Part shown: in pieces, positions 50,749 through 53,757 of the stretch | Position numbering within the stretch: the first letter of the stretch is position 1 | How the letters are laid out: every line of letters begins with the position of its first letter | NCBI GenBank assembly: GCA_038232935.1 | Contig: JBBSMX010000012.1 | Location: forward strand, 1-53,757 | Direction: 5' to 3' | From: JBBSMX01 sp038232935 | Lineage (GTDB): Bacteria > Bacteroidota > Rhodothermia > Rhodothermales > JANQRZ01 | Length of the DNA stretch: 53,757 nucleotides | The notes under the pieces: model-generated | Told to the model about the DNA's origin: nothing | Seen by the model: only the letters and a program-made list of their open reading frames with translations | Database searches by the model: none | Made by a program: the position numbers and the translations under genes

Positions 50749-51186
50749 TCAGGCGGTGAGCGCTCGGTAAACCGCCCCGGTGACGACGGCGTAGAGCGCG
50801 TGGTCGAGCGCTTCGCCGACGACCCAGACCGGCGGCGGCGGGAGGTCGGCGTCGCGGGGGAGGAGCACGCGAAGGCCCGTCGTGGCAAGGCCGTGGGCAG
50901 CGCCGAACGCGGCGGCACTGCCAATCGTCGGGCGGCCGAGGCCGCGCGCCCATAGGGCGGCATAGCCCAGCCCGAATAAGGCTCCAGTCACGAATGGGCC
51001 CCCCCAGCGGAGCGGGCGTTCGAGCGCGGGCACCGGCGCGAGCCGGCCGTATACGCGCCAGTCGAGCGCGATTTCGAGCGCGGCGAGCCGGGGCAGGAGC
51101 TTCTGGAAGCCGAGGAGCGCAGCGGTCCCCGCGACCCCGGCTGCGAGCGCGGACGGCGCGTGGAAGGAAGACGTGGAGAAGGGCAT
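50749..51186 (-). CDS. Small membrane protein of unknown function
   Basis: The 145-residue protein has hydrophobic stretches (SALAAGVAGTAALLGFQKLL, FVTGALFGLGYAALWARGLG, AAAFGAAHGLATTGLRVLLP, HALYAVVTGAVYRAL), so about four helices. Conserved-looking His in GAAHGLA and ALDHALYAVV. The first 30 residues are Ser/His-rich without a clear signal. I do not recognise the family. Start at ATG 51186. Confidence 0.65.
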   Translation of the reverse strand: MPFSTSSFHAPSALAAGVAGTAALLGFQKLLPRLAALEIALDWRVYGRLAPVPALERPLRWGGPFVTGALFGLGYAALWARGLGRPTIGSAAAFGAAHGLATTGLRVLLPRDADLPPPPVWVVGEALDHALYAVVTGAVYRALTA

Positions 51187-51281
51187 GAGAGAGGGGCAGA
51201 CAAGGGAGCGCACCTGTCACCTGACGTCGGGTTCGCTTTCCTCCTAAACGCCGCCCGCCCGCCGAGGTGCCACAGCCCCTT

Positions 51282-51328
51282 TCGGTTGCGTCTTTTTCCT
51301 ACGGCTCGGTTGCGTCTTTTTCCTACGG
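51282..51328. repeat. 23-bp direct repeat covering the end of the Ca2+/H+ exchanger gene
   Basis: Two copies of a 23-bp unit that starts tcggttgcgtctttttcc lie at 51282-51304 and 51306-51328, with one base between them (period 24). The second copy contains the stop codon of the exchanger gene. It is identical at every position. Confidence 0.9.
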
Positions 51329-52408
51329 CGTCACGAAGAAGAAGGCGAGGCCGAAGAGGACATAGACCGCCAGCAGGAGCACGCCCTCGAACCACGTCGC
51401 CTCGCCGTCCTGCGCGATCGCGTTCACCACGAAGGCCACGCTCGCAATCGCGATCAGCTCCAGCGGGTTCTCGAAGACGAGGTTCATCGGCGTCCCCATG
51501 AAGTAGGAGACGATCACGAGGAGCGGGGCCAGCAGGAGCGCCACCTGAATCGTCGAGCCGACGGTGATGCTCATGACGAGGCTCATCCGGCCTTGCCGCG
51601 CGAAGTAGACCGCCGCCACGTACTCGGCCGCGTTGCCGACGACGGCCAGCACGATCACCCCGAGGAAGAACATCGTCAGCCCGAGCTGCTCGGCCGTCTG
51701 CTCCAGCGCGCCCGACACCAGTTCAGCCTCGACGGCGGTCACGGCCGTGCCTGCAGCGAGGACGCCGAGCGCCAGCCACAGCGACCACGGCTCGCCCGCC
51801 CCCTCGCTTTCCGCTTCGCCTTCCTCCTCCTCCAGCGCGAACACGTCGCGGTGGGTGACGAAGGTGTAGGCGAGGTTGGCCGCGTAGACGAGGATCAGCA
51901 CGACCGCGACGCCGAGGCTGAGGCGCTCGTCGAGCACGGTGGCCTCGGCCGCGCCCCGCAGACCACGCTCGGTGTAGTCGAAGAGCGCCGGCAGCAGGAG
52001 CGCCACGACGGCGAGGACGAGCAGGCTCGAAAGCAGCCCGGCGCGCTCGCGGTTAAACGTGAGCCGCTCCCGACCCCACGTCCCCACGACTACGGCGAGC
52101 CCCAGCCCGAGCAGGCTGTTGCCGATGATGGAGCCGGTGATCTGCGCCTTCGCCACGGCCGCGTTCCCAGCCGCGAGTACGAACAGAGCGAGGACCAGCT
52201 CGGCCGTGTTACCAAAGGTCACGTTGAGCAGGCCGCCCACCGCCGAACCGGCCCGGTTCGCGAGCTGCTCGGTCGCCCGCCGGATCCACTCGGCGAGCGG
52301 GACGATGGCGGCGATGGCGGTCACGAACACCCACAGCGGCGGCGCGTCCACGACGTACGCCAGCACGAGGGAGAGGGGGACGAGGAGGAGCAGATAGGCG
52401 AAGACCAT
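51323..52408 (-). CDS. cax: Ca2+/H+ exchanger (CaCA/Cax family)
   Basis: The 361-residue protein has about eleven membrane helices and the two CaCA alpha-repeats. The first holds LNVTFGNTAELVLALFVLAA, the second FFLGVIVLAVVGNAAEYVAA; the conserved Glu in each GN-x-AE motif binds the cation. An acidic loop (EEEEGEAESEG) separates the halves, as in Cax proteins. It exports Ca2+ (or Mn2+) against protons. ATG 52408 begins the first helix (MVFAYLLLLVPLSL); the longer frame upstream is not family-like. It is divergent from an Nramp gene across a perfect dyad. Confidence 0.93.
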   Translation of the reverse strand: MVFAYLLLLVPLSLVLAYVVDAPPLWVFVTAIAAIVPLAEWIRRATEQLANRAGSAVGGLLNVTFGNTAELVLALFVLAAGNAAVAKAQITGSIIGNSLLGLGLAVVVGTWGRERLTFNRERAGLLSSLLVLAVVALLLPALFDYTERGLRGAAEATVLDERLSLGVAVVLILVYAANLAYTFVTHRDVFALEEEEGEAESEGAGEPWSLWLALGVLAAGTAVTAVEAELVSGALEQTAEQLGLTMFFLGVIVLAVVGNAAEYVAAVYFARQGRMSLVMSITVGSTIQVALLLAPLLVIVSYFMGTPMNLVFENPLELIAIASVAFVVNAIAQDGEATWFEGVLLLAVYVLFGLAFFFVTP

Positions 52409-52489
52409 GAGGGGAGCCGAAGAGAAGGGTGTACAGGATAGGGACATCGGGGACGTGCGGACGACAGCATCTTTGAAGCAAAGCCGAAC

Positions 52490-52517
52490 TATATTTTTAG
52501 CCGGAACTAAAAATATA
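52490..52517. promoter_or_regulatory. Perfect 11-bp dyad, candidate metal-regulator operator
   Basis: The arms tatatttttag (52490-52500) and ctaaaaatata (52507-52517) are exact complements around ccggaa. The site lies between the divergent Ca2+/H+ exchanger and Nramp genes, 82 bp and 54 bp from their starts. Its symmetric tttag/ctaaa core resembles the operators of DtxR/MntR-family regulators, so it could link both transporters to manganese or iron. That identity is inference. Confidence 0.65.
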
Positions 52518-52570
52518 CAACCTGCCGTTAGCCTCTCTGCACAACGCACCCTCTCTGCGCGCTCGTTCCC

Positions 52571-53619
52571 GTGGACACTGATGTCTCCTCTCCCCCTCGC
52601 TCTGCCCGCCCTGCCTCCCGGCTCACGGCCCGCGAAGTGCTGGCTTACCTCGGGCCGGGCTTCCTCATCAGCGTGGCCTACATGGACCCCGGCAACTGGG
52701 CCACCAACGTCTCCGGTGGGGCCGAGTTCGGAGCGGCACTGCTGTGGGTGATCGTCCTCGCCAGCCTCATGGCGATCGGGATTCAGGTGGTCGCGGCGAA
52801 GCTGGGCATCGCGACGGGGAAAGGAGTGGCACAACTCTGCCGCGAGCGGCTATCGCGCCCCATGGTGCTCGTACTGTGGGCCGCGGCCGAGCTAGCGATG
52901 ATCGCGACCGACATGGCGGAAATCATCGGGACCGCTATCGGGTTCAGCCTCGTGTTCAGCCTCCCGCTCTGGGCCGGAGCCGTGCTCGCCGGTGCGGCGT
53001 CGTTCGCCCTGCTCGGGGTTCGGACAGCGCACCGGCAGGGGTACCGCGTCGTCGAGTTCGTCATCATGGCGTTCGTGGCGGTGATCGCGTTGGCGTTTGT
53101 CTTCGAGATGGTCCTGGCCCGACCGACGGCGGCGATGATCCTCGGCGGGCTGGCCCCCTCGCTCCCCGGCTCCCGCGCCCTCTACGTCGCTGTCGGCATC
53201 CTCGGGGCGACGGTCATGCCGCATAGCGTCTACCTCCACTCGACCCTCGTGCAGGACCGCCGCCGGCTCCTCATCGACGAGCAGGGCGACACCGAGGCCG
53301 TCCATCGCCGCCACTTCCGGCTGGCACGTCTCGACACGGGCGTGGCCCTCTTCGCAGCGATGTTCGTCAACGCGGCGATGCTGATCGTGGCCGCTGCGGC
53401 TCTGCGCGGCACCGGGATCGACACGCTCGAAGACGCCTACGTCACCCTCGACGTGGTCTTCGGCTCGTACTCCAGTCTCGCCTTCGGAATCGCACTCATC
53501 GCGGCCGGGCTCTCCTCGTCACTCGTCGCCACGATGGCGGGGCAGACGGTGATGGACGGTGATGGACGGCTTCCTCGACCTCCAGATCAACGTGTGGCTC
53601 CGGCGTTCGGTGACGCTCG
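52571..53619 (+). pseudogene. mntH: Nramp-family divalent metal transporter, broken
   Basis: From GTG 52571 the product reads well as an Nramp H+/Mn2+ symporter: LGPGFLISVAYMDPGNWATN with the DPGN metal site, AELAMIATDMAEIIGTAIGF, and GATVMPHSVYLHSTLV with the second metal site. At 53546-53565 the unit acggtgatgg is duplicated, which shifts the frame after GQTVMDGDG. The original continuation (MDGFLDLQINVWLRRSVTLG) is still readable in another frame to 53619. There an IS30-type end begins, so the last 60 or more residues are lost. Confidence 0.85.
53546..53565. repeat. 10-bp tandem duplication inside mntH
   Basis: The unit acggtgatgg occurs at 53546-53555 and again at 53556-53565, followed by acgg. 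The second copy adds ten bases and shifts the frame; removing it restores GQTVMDGFLDL. It lies 55 bp before the insertion-sequence end, so two separate events have hit the gene. Confidence 0.9.
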
Positions 53620-53757
53620 GTAGATTCAAACGGTCGTCGCAACGGGGGTGTGTGGAACAGTGGCTGTGTGGGCCGATCGTAGGAACTCACCCAGCGCCTC
53701 GGCCGGCGTTCGCCAGCTCAGCGTCTTGCGTGGTCGAGTGTTGAGTGTCAGGGCCAC
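53620..53757 (-). mobile_element. IS30-family insertion sequence, right end with transposase 3' end (partial)
   Basis: On the minus strand 53626-53757 encodes the end of an IS30-type DDE transposase: VALTLNTRPRKTLSWRTPAE followed by ALGEFLRSAHTATVPHTPVA, stop at 53626. The motif LNTRPRKTL-x-W-x-TPAEAL is the family's C-terminal signature. The outer sequence gtagattcaaacggtcgtcg resembles the terminal inverted repeat of IS30, which begins gtagattcaa. It interrupts mntH. The rest of the element lies beyond the window. Confidence 0.82.

Noticed and set aside
1..53757. tRNA, rRNA or riboswitch genes
   Set aside because: Reading the intergenic gaps for tRNA T-loop patterns, rRNA core sequences and common riboswitch cores gave nothing convincing; a covariance-model search would be decisive.

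Overview
This is a high-GC bacterial chromosome segment, most likely from the Rhodothermota (Salinibacter/Rhodothermus/Rubricoccus side of the Bacteroidota-related lineages). The reasons are two secreted proteins with Por-secretion (T9SS) C-terminal sorting domains, a short SigA-type housekeeping sigma factor, the folP-cdaA gene pair, scattered nuo genes and compact gene spacing with many ATGA/GTGA start-stop overlaps. The assignment is inference; no rRNA or tRNA is present to anchor it.

Layout. 1-9 kb: ECF sigma factor (cut by the window edge), holA, a DinB-like protein, nuoI, a frameshifted secreted protein, der, exported msrA and msrB, and a carotenoid-desaturase-like oxidoreductase. 9-16 kb: a Rad52-type annealing protein, an ammonium transporter with a canonical promoter, a small nuclease-like protein, a 1003-residue peptidase/propeller/barrel protein and an aldo/keto reductase. 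16-21 kb: housekeeping sigma factor, folP-cdaA, pcm, a YqaA-like membrane protein. 21-31 kb (accessory): two orphan EutN/CcmL microcompartment vertex proteins, a family-5 nucleotidyltransferase, then a minus-strand run with two Tat-exported ferritin-like proteins, a 60-residue peptide with a perfect lasso-peptide leader motif, two T9SS cargo proteins, an HPr-kinase-like protein, a thioesterase and a sensor histidine kinase. 31-37 kb: alpha-oxoamine synthase preceded by AT-rich tandem repeats, deoB, a GAF/degenerate-GGDEF membrane protein, a DUF11 protein. 37-44 kb: a Fic gene that seems to have inserted at the 3' end of a lysine-2,3-aminomutase-like gene, leaving a duplicated remnant; zinc-ribbon and ATP-grasp proteins; a GNAT-nitrilase fusion. 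44-47 kb: an octaheme HAO-like cytochrome with a membrane partner and a divergent Rrf2 regulator carrying three cysteines. 47-53.7 kb: PBP2, a lipoprotein, a glycoamylase gene reduced to its two ends, a Ca2+/H+ exchanger, and a divergent Nramp metal transporter broken by a 10-bp duplication and then by an IS30-family element. A perfect 11-bp dyad lies between the last two.

The most interesting locus is the RiPP-like one at about 22-29 kb. It has a lasso-type leader whose predicted core is only seven residues and ends in Asp, plus kinase and nucleotidyltransferase genes of families known to tailor lasso peptides, but no lasso protease or cyclase in the window. Several genes are visibly decaying (3.4-4.8 kb, 43.8-44.0 kb, 50.4-50.7 kb, 52.6-53.6 kb). 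Two of the frame breaks are single-base and could be assembly errors.
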